Shown here: positions 21,711 to 33,938 of the stretch, in pieces
Layout of the letters: each line of letters starts with the position of its first letter
Numbering within the stretch: the first letter of the stretch is position 1
NCBI RefSeq assembly: GCF_000003815.2
Contig: NC_049986.1
Span: 8,653,487 to 8,717,486, forward strand
Length of the DNA: 64,000 nt
From: Branchiostoma floridae
Lineage: Eukaryota > Chordata > Leptocardii > Amphioxiformes > Branchiostomatidae
Direction of reading: 5' to 3'
Made by a program: the position numbers and the translations under genes
The notes under the pieces: generated by a model
Database searches by the model: none
The model's input: only the letters and a program-made list of their open reading frames with translations
What the model was told of the DNA's origin: nothing

Positions 21711-24055
21711 CAAGGAGGTGATATAACCTCCTTGTGGAGACTAATAAAGTAGCCCACAGATACAAGAAGCCTGGCTGGGTAGAAATTTGTGGCACGATGA
21801 AAGGAATCGAAGTGTAGTTGTATGGTATAGGAATATGCCGGTTTCGAGACTAAAAAAAAAGATTGGATGATTTGATTCTGAAGTTTTTCTAGTTCGTGTT
21901 ACGCGCTTGACGGCCCTATTTTGAAATAGAATTTCAAAGGCCGGATGTAGATAGAATTTCTCCGACATTCTGTTGGGTATTTTCTCTTTTTTCAAGTGCT
22001 CTCTACAATATTTTACCGCGTAGAACCAAGGAGCTTTTATCAGTGATAAAATCTCCTTGGTAGAAGGTAGAACTGGCCCAGTCTCCTTGTGGTACATGTA
22101 TGACATGTTATTGTTGTTGTACGGCGACGGGACATCCCCATACAGTAGGATGTGAGATATTGTACTGTGGTCTTCTGTTCTCGGCTCGTTATCGGCACAT
22201 CGATCATGAAGCGAACTTGTTAGCTTGATTCTACCAAGCTATTGATTGACAACTTATTGCTTTGTTCCAAAATCTCGTATTTCGAAAGTCAGATTGTGTA
22301 GCTACGAGGTCTTCGCGACTCCCCATGAATACAATGGAACAATCCAACGAACTCGTTCCCACCTTCCGCAGAAACAAGTCAATACAACATAAAACGTATT
22401 GCCGACCATCATGAATTACCGATAAGCGTTGTTAAGATTTTGTTATGTAGACTCTCTAGCTATGGGTTGTCTTGTTGAGGGAAGTTCTTATCCTACGAAC
22501 GGCCGTGCGATCATATCATGAGTACGAGAGTGACCTCCGACCTTTCATGTTTATGGCGCGGACTTGTGAAATTCCGCAAGCAAGGCCACCCAGAAGACAT
22601 GCAAGAGCACGCGCACGCAGGCACTCGGCGCATCCCAGTACAGCTAACTTACAATGACGACCGTCGGGCGAAAACAACAAGAATTCTGCACAGACCTTCA
22701 TTCGAGCTTTGTAGCGGTAACGGCGTTACAGTTACAGTTGTTACCCAAGGTAAGTGTTTGATTCCGTTATTCTAAATCTCAGGTTTGGAAACTTTTGACA
22801 GGAGCTTTAATACTGTCACTGTCAGGAGTTTAGCATGCATGTGTGTATATGACGTATATGGCTGTCATAATCTGAAATGAATATTGGGACTCATTCCAAG
22901 CATTTCAAATTCAAGTAACGTTAACGTTACATCTGATCTTTACGTTAGATATTGTTAGTGGATGACCGTTATCGTTACAAACCTATAACTCATGTCGAAC
23001 CTCAAACGTTTGATAAATTCTTGGGCCACATGGGTGGCGCATAATTTGACTTATTTGTCCAATTTCTTCTACTATTTGTTTGCGATCAGCGCGGCCTGGT
23101 ATCTGCTATTAGTCGTATATCAGACCAAGGAGGTTTGATCGCACAGAGACAGCATTAGTANNNNNNNNNNNNNNNNNNNNNNNNNNNNNNNNNNNNNNNN
23201 NNNNNNNNNNNNNNNNNNNNNNNNNNNNNNNNNNNNNNNNNNNNNNNNNNNNNNNNNNNNAGACTAACGTTACGTAATACTGGTACAGACCCCTAGCCCG
23301 AAAATAGTTTTGCAGCAGACGCGGGAATGTTCGCAGGACAAGAACTGATGGGTTATAGGGGGAAAATCACTGACTAAGCGTTCAACTTGTAGCATTTGTA
23401 TGTTGTACTTTTCGTTGTACTGTTCTTGATGGTTATTTGTGGGAATGGAATGAGGTGGGATTCTTCAGCAAAACAAGTCCACACGTGTTCCAACGGTCAG
23501 AGCCATAAAACTACCCAACAAAAGGGACGCCTTCCTGTATACGTAGCGGACTGGAGCTCCATTTTCAAACACAAGACCACCCATAGTTCTGTTGAACAGT
23601 TGCATAGAATAGAGCCCTCGCACGTTTAGCATCAGAGCACTTCAGCTGTATCACTATCAGATCATGTTACAGTATTACATTTTGTGAGATTGTGACTCTA
23701 TTTGGTACATTTATTCCCCTAATATGCAGCAAATGTATGATTATTTTGTGGTGAGGTCAACCCAAGGAGGTTAAACCAGAACACCAGATGTATAGTCTCC
23801 TTGAGGACATAAAAGGGGAGATTCACTTCTCCAAAGGGGGATATTCACTGTTTCACTTGTTACACTTACAGCAGTCAGAAATGAGATATCATTTCTGATT
23901 ACTGATAAAGTTGTACAAGTCTATTGACATAAAAAAGCTGCGGGAGCAATCCATAATTCATCTTTGGCAAACATGATCACATGCCTTCAGTGTATTACTA
24001 GTCGTAGGTTATTTTCTGTGTAAGTAAGATCTAGGCAAGGACGTTATCGTCCTTG
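21711..24055. repeat. Group of small CAAGGA palindromes
   Basis: Short perfect or near-perfect hairpins lie at 21711-21734 (CAAGGAGGTGATATAACCTC and its mirror end), 22026-22060 and 24036-24055 (CAAGGACGTTATCGTCCTTG), with a looser one at 23762-23803. A related one is at 49290-49320. They may be minimal fold-back elements or footprints. Between them I see AT-rich intron sequence without a convincing gene. Confidence 0.6.
23161..23260. other. Assembly gap (100 N)
   Basis: Exactly 100 N, a gap of unknown length. Confidence 0.99.
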
Positions 24056-25484
24056 ATCTAGATAACCCACATTCAGCACTTCCACTGCTTGGTACAAAAG
24101 CCATTATGATAATAGTCACCATTTGGCTACTCTCCAAGCAGATGTATGGCTCCAGAAGTTTTTGACGTGCATTTACAGTTGTAAAATTTACTAAGGGCAG
24201 ATATCAAAGGGGAGCTGTGTAAGTGACTCTCCAAACAGAGTAGCCTCTACCACTAGTACCAGGCTCAGCTGATCGGTGGTCTAAATAATAGTAGAAATTG
24301 GACAGATAGAGTCAAAAGTACATGTAATTGCTTGAGGGAGTCAGCCGGCCAGCCTCACCACCGGTCAGTTCAGGCCGATTAACTCCTGCTAGGCTTTTAT
24401 TCCTAACTTGGCCAAAGTTTACTATTTCTATTCATCCAGGCGGGAGTCTGGTACTACAAGCAGAGGTTGATTCCTTATATATATAATAAGTTATATGCTG
24501 TCTTATTCTGTCACCACCACAAAGAAAAGGTCACGTTTTTTCCCATCAACATCTGCTTGAAGAGTATTACAAAGTGCTAAGTTACTCTTCAAGCCTTGTT
24601 TGAACATTTTAGAATCTGTAGACAACAGATAATGCACATAAAGAAGTTAGCTGGAACATGAACCTAGCCCAGAATATACTAGTGACAATGCACTAAGTGT
24701 GATCAGACATTGTTGAATGAAAGTTTTATGAATAGACTCATTATAGAGCCCCAGTCTGTACCCCAGCCTAACCAAACTATACTGGTTGATAAACACAATT
24801 TGCTACAAGTCATAGTTTGTAGACACCAACTAAAAGCTGATTCATCTGTGTCAGGACATCATTTTTCAAGATGGAGATTTAGATACATTTTGATACTTTC
24901 CTGATACTTTCATACAATTTTGACAGGGCTGATTTGAAAATTGAGCAAAGTTGATTTTCCACTGAAAGATGCAGATAAATGTAGTATTGATTATCAATGC
25001 AGGAATTTTATTTTATTGAAATATCATTGGACATTATGTAACAGTTATTTGGGTCAGTGTCAACCAGTACAGGATATTTGAATCATGTGACAGTTATTAT
25101 GCTAATCTAGTGTCCCTCGCTATAATTCCTAGCTGGAAGACAGGATGTTTTTGAGTTAATGTGGTTATGGGCCCGGTCAATCCACCATTCAACTGCTGCA
25201 CAAGTCACAGTGGGAGGACTTCCTTAACCCCAGGTTTTTCTAGATTTACGTCTGTACTACTGACAACTGGTCACTGACAGCTATTTTTTGTCCAGAAAAT
25301 TTCACCTGACAAGTCTAGAATATTCACCCAAGAACTCAACGGGTGTCAGGGTTCTAGCTAATAGTGCATGCTCAGTCAGTCACAAAAATATCAGATGGAG
25401 TTCCGGAGACAAATGTTCTCATATATTTTTGAGTCCTAAACACATTATATGTGGTTGTCCGACTAATGTTGGGATCATTGGCAT
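24056..25484. other. Intron stretch without recognisable features
   Basis: AT-rich. No acceptor-exon-donor combination with a recognisable domain and no reverse transcriptase motif. Confidence 0.5.
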
Positions 25485-25643
25485 AGTCTCCAAGCAGACC
25501 CAACGGTGCCTTAGAGATAGTATCAAAGCTGGCAAAGGAGTAAGCCGGCCAAAGGGAGATAGCCGGCTAAGGGAGTCAAACGGGCAAGTCCCTGGCCAGC
25601 TTTGATTCTATTTCTAAGGCACCGCTGGGTCTGCTTGGAGACT
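25485..25643. mobile_element. Miniature fold-back element with ~45 bp arms
   Basis: AGTCTCCAAGCAGACCCAAC at 25485 is mirrored at the right end (25643 backward AGTCTCCAAGCAGACCCAGC), and the arms extend through TATCAAAGCTGGC and its mirror. The loop holds GCCGGCCAAAGGGAG-like short repeats. Non-coding. Confidence 0.85.
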
Positions 25644-25764
25644 ACATTGGCACACATTTTGAAGTGACAATTTATTTTATGGTGTGTAACTGCCTCATGG
25701 TAGGGCACAAAAGAAACTACTGTAAATGCATTTAAGTTTGCAGGGATTGCGCTGCAGTCTCTAA

Positions 25765-25862
25765 CTGCCATGGAAAAATGTTCGCGGTGGTTTTAAATTA
25801 GCGGTGAAGCGGCCACTGCAAAAACCGCGAACATTGAACCAACGCGAAAATTTCTGCATTTA
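25765..25862. mobile_element. Second copy of the GCGAACATT fold-back element
   Basis: Shares AATGTTCGCGGTGGTTT, GCGGTGAAGCGGCC and CGCGAACATTGAACC with 9440-9590. Confidence 0.6.
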
Positions 25863-25915
25863 TGTACAGTATTTTGTACAGTATTGATTGGTCAAATCAG
25901 GCTATGAAAGGTATA

Positions 25916-26845
25916 CAGTCAAACCTGCCCGAGCGACCACCTCTTCTCAGCGACCACCTGGCCATTTCGACCGCTTTTTCTCGGTCCTGATTTTTTTCCC
26001 CATTGACGTAAGCATTAAGCGACCTTTTCTCAACGACCACCTGGCCAACGCGACTGCAACCAGGTCAAATTGGGACCCATAACGACCGCATCATTTTCAA
26101 AATTGAGGTTTTCATCGATTTTTTATGATAACTAGCGCGATTTTGTGCCGAAATCGGCCAGTTTGCGTCGTATTTTGACTGCCATTAGGATGTTATGTTT
26201 AGAATAAAGATGGCGGCGGTCAATGGTTGGGTCAATGGGGCAGTCTTCCGTAATATCATGAGGAAATTTCGTTGTAGGAAAATCTGAATTTAGTGGTTAC
26301 AGAATTTTTTTTAAAATCTATATCATTATAAAGTGAACTGTGTAGCTCATACCTTTCTAAGAAAGATCTGTGTGAGTGCTTTTGTCCAACTGTACTGTAC
26401 ATTCACTCGTGGGTAAGTATGCTATCGGGACGTAACGGGCAATGAATTAGAAAGGTGCACCGTAGTTATTTCAGATACGGCGATCAAGAACACAGGGACG
26501 CATAAAGGCTTGTAATTTGTATGGTAACTGACAGCATCAAAGTTCCCTTACTGTCTAAAACGTTAGTGTACAAATATTGAGCTTTAAAATACTGTATTGA
26601 ATAAAAGCTCAATAAAAGCTTAGGGTTAAATTTACAGTTTACAGTGTGCGTGTTGTATTTGACATAAAAGACCTCGCTTCTTTGTGTGCATGCAGTGTGC
26701 TTGCTATTTGACATTAAACACAACGGGAACCATTTATACTTTGCATCAGGCATGTTTTGAGTCGATACTCTTCTCAGCGACCACCTGTCCAAATCGACCG
26801 CTTTTTTCCGGTCCCCCGTGTGGTCGTCTTGGGCAGGTTTGACTG
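25916..26845. mobile_element. pogo-like TIR element, non-autonomous
   Basis: Starts CAGTCAAACCTGCCCGAGCG and ends in its mirror (GGGCAGGTTTGACTG), with TA on both sides. Inside each end are repeated phrases CAGCGACCACCTG and TCGACCGCTTTTT in the same orientation. CAG termini with a TA target duplication fit Tc1/mariner-pogo elements. No transposase frame. Fragments with similar starts are at 27302-27440 and 31669-31735. Confidence 0.7.
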
Positions 26846-26920
26846 TATTCATGATTCTAAGATAATAACAAATGTTTATGAATTTGGTCATATTTGCACA
26901 TCCTCTCTCTTGCACAGATC

Positions 26921-27287
26921 NNNNNNNNNNNNNNNNNNNNNNNNNNNNNNNNNNNNNNNNNNNNNNNNNNNNNNNNNNNNNNNNNNNNNNNNNNNNNNNN
27001 NNNNNNNNNNNNNNNNNNNNNNNNNNNNNNNNNNNNNNNNNNNNNNNNNNNNNNNNNNNNNNNNNNNNNNNNNNNNNNNNNNNNNNNNNNNNNNNNNNNN
27101 NNNNNNNNNNNNNNNNNNNNNNNNNNNNNNNNNNNNNNNNNNNNNNNNNNNNNNNNNNNNNNNNNNNNNNNNNNNNNNNNNNNNNNNNNNNNNNNNNNNN
27201 NNNNNNNNNNNNNNNNNNNNNNNNNNNNNNNNNNNNNNNNNNNNNNNNNNNNNNNNNNNNNNNNNNNNNNNNNNNNNNNNNNNNNNN
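26921..27287. other. Assembly gap (367 N)
   Basis: Run of 367 N. Open frames across it are artefacts. Confidence 0.99.
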
Positions 27288-27474
27288 TATTTAGCCTAGC
27301 GTGTACAGTTAAAGTTTAAACCTGCACCTTGCCATAGTGGCCACATTTCGTCTGTCCCTTGAATTTGTAATGATTAAGAAATAGGCTAAGCGGCAACCTG
27401 TCCAATGCGGCCACGGCCACACGATTTCCGGTTTGGTCAATACAGAAACAATTCTCCCTTCTCTCTGAGTCTGA

Positions 27475-28670
27475 CAGATATGAGTGTGCATTTAGCATAG
27501 ATTATAATAATGATTTTCTACTCTCTCTGACAGATATGGGTGTGCATTTAGCATAGATTATAATAATGATTTTCTCTTCTCTCTGACAGATATGAGTGTG
27601 CATTTAGCATAGATTATAGTAATGATTTTCTCTTCTCTCTGACAGATATGAGTGTGCATTTAGCATAGATTATAATAATGATTTTCTCTTCTCTCTGACA
27701 GATATGGGTGTGCATTTAGCATAGATTAACTAATAATTTCCTCTTCTCTCTGACAGATATGAGTGTGCATTTAGCATAGATTATAATAATAGTTTTCTCT
27801 TCTCTCTGACAGATATGAGTGTGCATTTAGCATAGATTATAGTAATAGTTTTCTCTTCTCTTTGACAGATATGAGTGTGCATTTAGCATAGATTATAATA
27901 ATGATTTTCTCTTCTCTCTGACAGATATGGGTGTGCATTTAGCATAGATTAACTAATAATGTCCTCTTCTCTCTGACAGATATGAGTGTGCATTTAGCAT
28001 AGATTATAATAATAGTTTTCTCTTCTCTCTGACAGATATGAGTGTGCATTTAGCATAGATTATAGTAATAGTTTTCTCTTCTCTTTGACAGATATGAGTG
28101 TGCATTTAGCATAGATTATAATAATGATTTTCTCTTCTCTCTGACAGATATGGGTGTGCATTTAGCATAGATTAACTAATAATGTCCTCTTCTCTCTGAC
28201 AGATATGAGTGTGCATTTAGCATAGATTATAATAATAGTTTTCTCTTCTCTCTGACAGATATGAGTGTGCATTTAGCATAGATTATAGTAATAGTTTTCT
28301 CTTCTCTTTGACAGATATGAGTGTGCATTTAGCATAGATTATAATAATGATTTTCTCTTCTCTCTGACAGATATGGGTGTGCATTTAGCATAGATTAACT
28401 AATAATGTCCTCTTCTCTCTGACAGATATGAGTGTGCATTTAGCATAGATTATAATAATAGTTTTCTCTTCTCTCTGACAGATATGAGTGTGCATTTAGC
28501 ATAGATTATAGTAATAGTTTTCTCTTCTCTTTGACAGATATGAGTGTGCATTTAGCATAGATTATAATAATGATTTTCTCTTCTCTCTGACAGATATGGG
28601 TGTGCATTTAGCATAGATTAACTAATAATTTTCTCTTCTCTCTGACAGATATGAGTGTGCATTTAGCATA
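27475..28670. repeat. Satellite with 223-bp higher-order unit (four 56/55-bp monomers)
   Basis: Monomer: CTGACAGATATGAGTGTGCA, TTTAGCATAG, an ATTATAATAATG-type segment and a TTTTCTCTTCTCT tract, 56 bases. From about 27700 four variants recur in fixed order: B (ATATGGG and TTAACTAATAAT, 55 bases), C (TTATAATAATAG), D (TTATAGTAATAG followed by CTCTTTGACAG) and A (TTATAATAATGA). The D-specific CTCTTTGACAG falls at 27861, 28084, 28307 and 28530, exactly 223 bases apart, so the array grew by copying four-monomer blocks. About 21 monomers in all. Each ends in a pyrimidine tract plus ACAG. Confidence 0.95.
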
Positions 28671-28779
28671 GCTTCTTTGTACTTAGTAGTTACTTCTTTT
28701 CTTTAGCCTAAAGACAAGAAGTACCTAAAGTTTAGCTCTTAATTTGTCCTAACTTTGTAAAGTAAATGCATCTTTGTAA

Positions 28780-29800
28780 AGTAAATGCAGCCTTGCACCT
28801 TAAGTTTAATAAGAAGGCAAATGTACCTTGTAAACTCACCCTTGCACCTGAAGAGGGTAAATGTACCCTTGTTAATGCATCCTTGCACCTGAAGAGGGTA
28901 AATGTACCCTTGTACTAGTAAATGCATCCTTGCACCTGAAGAGGGTAAATGTACCCTTGTAAACTCACCCTTGCACCTGAAGAGGGTAAATGTACCCTTG
29001 TAAATGCATCCTTGCACCTGAAGAGGGTAAATGTACCCTTGTAAATGCATCCTTGCACCTGAAGAGGGTAAATGTACCCTTGTTAATGCACCCTTGCACC
29101 TTAAGACAGTAATTGTGCCCATGTAAATGCACCCTTGCACCTTAAGAGGGTAAATGCATCCTTGCACTTTAAGAGGGTAAATGTACCCTTGTTAATGCAC
29201 CCTTGCACCTTAAGACAGTAATTGTGCCCATGTAAATGCACCCTTGCACCTTAAGAGGGTAAATGCACTCTTGCACCTTAAGAGGGTAAATGCACCCTCG
29301 TAAATGCACTCTTGCACCTTAAGAGGGTAAATGTACCCTTGTTAATGCACCCTTGCACCTTAAGAGGGTAAATGCACTCTTGCACCTTAAGAGGGTAAAT
29401 GTACCCTCGTTAATGCACTCTTGCACCTTAAGACAGTAATTGTGCCCATGTAAATGCACTCTTGCACCTTAAGAGGGTAAATGCACTCTTGCACCTTAAG
29501 AGGGTAAATGCACCCTCGTAAATGCACTCTTGCACCTTAAGAGGGTAAATGTACCCTTGTTAATGCACTCTTGCACCTTAACACAGTAATTGTGCCCATG
29601 TAAATGCACCCTTGCACCTTAAGAGGGTAAATGCACTCTTGCACCTTAAGAGGGTAAATGTACCCTTGTGAAATGCACTCTTGCACCTTAAGAGGGTAAA
29701 TGGACCCTTGTACACTCACTCTTGCATGTACCCTTGTACACGCACTCTTGCACCTTAAGACAGTAAATAGAGTAAATGAACCTTTGTAAAATGAATGTAT
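28780..29800. repeat. 27/41-bp minisatellite, first block
   Basis: Units of the form TTAAGAGGGTAAATGCACTC plus TTGCACC (27 bases) alternate with longer ones containing TACCCTTGTTAATGCACC (about 41 bases). Twenty-seven is a multiple of three, which gives repeated open frames (for example VQECIYPLK on the minus strand). I read these as non-coding. Confidence 0.93.
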
Positions 29801-29814
29801 TCTGTTAAGATACC

Positions 29815-30130
29815 TTAAATCTTAAGAGAGTAAAAGCACCAGAAATTTAAGCCCCCTTTTCTCTGCTTTCCAATGGTCCCGTGGCTGTCCAATGGTCCCT
29901 TCTGCTGTCGCTCCCAGCGGGGGCAGACAGGAGAGGTACCTAGAGCCACGGGGCGACAGGAAGGGTGGTCCAGGCCTCGAGATGGACAAGAGGGGCAGTT
30001 AGAGCATTGAGACCAACAGGAGGGGCCAACGGAGCAGCGGGGACCGACAGGAAGGACAAATGGAGCCACAGACCAGACAGGAGGGGATAATGGATTCATG
30101 AGGCAACAGCTTGGGCCAGGACTTAAGTGA
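29815..30130. repeat. Degenerate ~30-bp minisatellite between the two blocks
   Basis: About six diverged units around GACAGGAGGGG (for example GACAGGAAGGGTGGTCC). The same segment, with a few differences, recurs at 31220-31530. Confidence 0.8.
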
Positions 30131-30269
30131 GTGTTTCGTTGGTTAATCCTTTGTAAAATGCCAGGATGACCCCTCCATTGCAGCAAAGGATTTATGACAA
30201 ATTTCTGACATCAATGTACCTGTACCATGCAAACGCACCATTGCAGTTCAGATCACCTAATTAACTGTC

Positions 30270-31200
30270 CCTGAAACCTTAGGAGGGTAAATGTACCCTT
30301 GTTAACACATCCTTTCACCTTAAGACGGTAAATGTGCCCATGTAAATGCACCCTTGCACCTTAAGAAGGTAAATGCACTCTTGCACCTTAAGAGGGTAAA
30401 TGCACTCTTGCACCTTAAGAGGGTAAATGCACTCTTGCACCTTAAGAGGGTAAATGCACTCTTGCACCTTAAGAGGGTCAATGCACCCTTGCACCTTAAG
30501 AGGGTCAATGCACCCTTGCACCTTAAGAGGGTCAATGCACCCTTGCACCTTAGAAGGGTAGATGCACCCTTGCACCTTAACGGGGTAAATGTACCCTTGT
30601 TAATGCACCCTTGCACCTTAACCCTTGCACCTTAAAAGGGTAGATGCACCCTTGCACCTTAACAGGGNNNNNNNNNNNNNNNNNNNNNNNNNNNNNNNNN
30701 NNNNNNNNNNNNNNNNNNNNNNNNNNNNNNNNNNNNNNNNNNNNNNNNNNNNNNNNNNNNNNNNNNNNNNNNNNNNNNNNNNNNNNNNNNNNNNNNNNNN
30801 NNNNNNNNNNNNNNNNNNNNNNNNNNNNNNNNNNNNNNNNNNNNNNNNNNNNNNNNNNNNNNNNNNNNNNNNNNNNNNNNNNNGGTAAATGCACTCTTGC
30901 ACCTTAAGAGGGTAAATGCACCCTCGTAAATGCACTCTTGCACCTTAGAGGGGTAAATGTACCCTTGTTAATGCACTCTTGCACCTTAAGACAGTAATTG
31001 TGCCCATGTAAATGCACCCTTGCACCTTAAGAGGGTAAATGCACTCTTGCACCTTAAGAGGGTAAATGTACCCTTGTGAAATGCACTCTTGCACCTTAAG
31101 AGGGTAAATGGACCCTTGTACACGCACTCTTGCATGTACCCTTGTACACGCACTCTTGCACCTTAAGACAGTAAATAGAGTAAATGAACCTTTGTAAAAT
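30270..31200. repeat. 27/41-bp minisatellite, second block (contains gap 30668-30883)
   Basis: Same units as 28780-29800. Eight or so nearly perfect 27-bp units lie at 30360-30600. The stretch 29560-30120 recurs at about 30965-31530, so unit, tail and flanking GACAGG repeat were duplicated together with an offset near 1.4 kb. Confidence 0.93.
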
Positions 31201-31788
31201 GAATGTATTCTGTTAAGATACCTTAAATCTTAAGAGAGTAAAAGCACCAGAAATTAAAGCCCCCTTTTCTCTGCTTTCCAATGGTCCCGTGGCTGTCCAA
31301 TGGTCCCTTCTGCTGTCACTCCCAGCGGGGGCAGACAGGAGAGGTACCTAGAGCCACGGGGCGACAGGAAGGGTGATCCAGGCCTCGAGATGGACAAGAG
31401 GGGCAGTTAGAGCATTGAGACCAACAGGAGGGGCCAACAGAGCAGCGGGGACCGACAGGAAGGACAAATGGAGCCACAGACCAGACAGGAGGGGATAATG
31501 GATTCATGAGGCAACAGCTTGTTCCAGGACCACCAGGATAGGTGGATACTATATGGTGAGCGTTTTTTTTTGTTCAACTTTGTTTATCCTATGGAAAATG
31601 CCTGGATGACCATTCCATTGAAGCAAAAGATTTATGAAAGATTTCTGACATAACCTTGCCTGTTTACATATACAGTCAAACCTGTTTATAAACTCCACTT
31701 GGGACTGGAGAAATGTGGCCACTATAGAGAGAATGATGATCAATTGACCACTCAGCAATAAGTTGCACATGATTTCAGTACCCAATCT

Positions 31789-31888
31789 NNNNNNNNNNNN
31801 NNNNNNNNNNNNNNNNNNNNNNNNNNNNNNNNNNNNNNNNNNNNNNNNNNNNNNNNNNNNNNNNNNNNNNNNNNNNNNNNNNNNNNNN
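31789..31888. other. Assembly gap (100 N)
   Basis: Exactly 100 N. It follows a CAGTCAAACCTG start (31672), so a pogo-like element may lie in it. Confidence 0.99.
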
Positions 31889-32954
31889 GGAGCACATGTG
31901 TGTTCAAGTGGGGTAGTGACTCACTGCTGTCGACTATGATGTACATATCTAGCAAAGAAACCCTGGTAGTGTAAGAAGTATTTACCGTGGTTATCAGTAC
32001 TGGGTAGGCATGGATACAATAAATACATAAGATATCAGTAGACTTAAGATATCAGCAGATGTAAAAAAAGAGAGGGGAAAAGAAAGGGACATGTAGGTCC
32101 TTGTGACAGAGACGAAAAGGTACGCAAGTGCTACCTGAAATGTCTGACTGTTTCCAAAATCTGTACTTGTAACAATTTATTGTGTATGTATTACTGTTGA
32201 CATATCAAGACTGAAATCAGCTGTGTATTGACAAATTATCAAGATCCTGTTAGCTTATCAGAACTTTGTTTTGTTATAGTTTCTTTTCAAAAATTCACTC
32301 AAGTTTCTCATGCAAACTGGGTCTTCAAGAATGTCTTGTTAGCAAATGCATTTTTTGTGATAATGTGAGATGCCAAGTAATTGTACAAGATTAAATGTAG
32401 AAGTGGAGACATTTTGTAAAAGAAGAGATTGTGTCATACTGGTATAGCACAAAAAACAATGCTTTTAGGTGACATGTAGTTTTTATGCATTACATGGTGT
32501 TACACTTTTATAATGTACATTGGACATGCTGCCAAAGTGGATGTACATCTCAGAGACATGAAAGAAGAAAGAGAGGAAAATTGTAGTAGTGTAGCCATGC
32601 AGTTTGTTTTTGCATCATGTTTTTGTTGTTTCAAGTAAAGAAACATAATTCTATTTTGCACAACTAAATATCACTGTGTATTATTGTATTCTGCCTTTTA
32701 TTTCCAAGGTATTAAAAGCTAACAGTATAACCAATTCGGCTTTATTTGTAGTCAAATGTGTGTATCGTACACAAGCTTCATAGTCTGACTAATATTACCA
32801 CAGGTGTGCCATGAAGATTTGGAGATTCCTCCTTGAGAATATGCAGGTGTTAATGGGTGTTATTTCTGATGAATGATTAGAATCTTGCATCGCATATTGG
32901 TCTGCAATGGGACACTGTAGATAGAGATACTTCTGTCTATATTGACGTTTGGAC
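31889..32954. other. AT-rich intron stretch without recognisable features
   Basis: No gene, repeat structure or element protein seen. Confidence 0.5.
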
Positions 32955-33901
32955 TTGAAATTCTTAATTTAGTTTTTTTGCACCATTTGGATTACGTCAT
33001 CAAGTTTTATTGCCCTATAACAGTTCTATGAAGCATACTATTTCATCAAAGCTACAGACGTACTCTTAGCCAATATAACTTAATAACGTCATCCATATTT
33101 TGCAAACAAATCAAACCTAGAATTCTTTCTTTCCCAGCTGTCAACATCCATCGAAACTACATTTCTTTCGGCCCACTGCTTCCTTAGCTAATTAATGAGA
33201 AAACATTGGAGAGTCATAAAGCCAAGTTAGGCAGGAAAGAAACCTTAAACTGTGAAGAAATTATACAAAATTTTCAGTATTTTGCGTTCATAACATTAGA
33301 GCTGAGAAACACACAACATCATGCTCATGGGTCGTCTAATCAATGGAGGTCACTAGCATTTGCTTAACTAGTCGATCATTTGTTGCCAATACACATCCAA
33401 TATCTTTAGGTGTTATAAGGGTGTGAAATGAACAAGTGATAACTAGGTGCTAATCAGACCCCCCGTGTAGTTAATCGTTTTACGGTTCGATTGTTGTTTA
33501 AAAACTCGGTTGCTGTTTAAAGAATTCGGTTGCTGTTTAAAAATTCGGTTGCTGTTTAAAGAAATCGGTTGCTGTTTTAAGAAATCGATTGCTGTTAAAA
33601 ACTTCGGTTGCTGTTTCAAGAACTCGGTTGCTGTTTAAAACCTCGGCTGCGATGTGCAGGACTCGGTTGCGATGTAGGGACTCAATTCGACTGCGATGTT
33701 ATAACGATTGCGATTTAGCGATCGCCTGCGATGTCAGGTAAGTATGCTGTTTCTCGGCGTTAACGCAATCGTGTTTTCGAACCGCCAAATCGCGGCCGAA
33801 ATCCGAACGAAAACACGACATAGACATCGGCACACTCTATTATACAGCCGTGTTATCGATCTTAAAAAAGCACTCGTCCGGCCGTCAACTTTACTAAAGC
33901 C
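32955..33901 (-). mobile_element. 0.9 kb mobile element with a 20-bp subterminal array, copy 2
   Basis: Reverse complement of 5331-6240, base by base recognisable over the whole length, including the array of about ten TCGGTTGCTGTTTAAA-type units (33480-33690) and the end CTTTACTAAAGCC at 33901. It differs from copy 1 by many substitutions and small indels, so the two are not a recent duplication. It ends exactly where vWA-like codons begin (33903). Confidence 0.8.
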
Positions 33902-33902
33902 C

Positions 33903-33938
33903 AATTATATGCTCAAGGAACTGGATATGATTTTGGAA
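33903..33938 (+). CDS. vWA2-like coding fragment ending at a gap
   Basis: Twelve codons NYMLKELDMILE run from the element end to the gap. The pattern fits the vWA stretch just before the Thr-containing MIDAS loop (L.EL...I....YTGG), and the bases beyond the gap supply EASYTGGLSG. No acceptor is visible in front of it other than inside the element. It probably belongs to the same exon as 34180-34242. Confidence 0.45.

Noticed and set aside
27475-28670. CRISPR-like regular array
   Set aside because: The units are contiguous 56-bp monomers with no unique spacers, in animal DNA; it is a satellite.
29815-30186. 123-codon minus-strand Cys/Pro-rich frame, repeated in part at 31316-31507
   Set aside because: It is the reverse translation of degenerate ~30-bp GACAGG repeats copied in the same duplication; no initiation context or homologous domain recognised.
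28739-31127. Cysteine-containing repeated frames (VQECIYPLK type)
   Set aside because: Translation of a 27-bp minisatellite; units with 41 bases and the duplicated block break the frame repeatedly.
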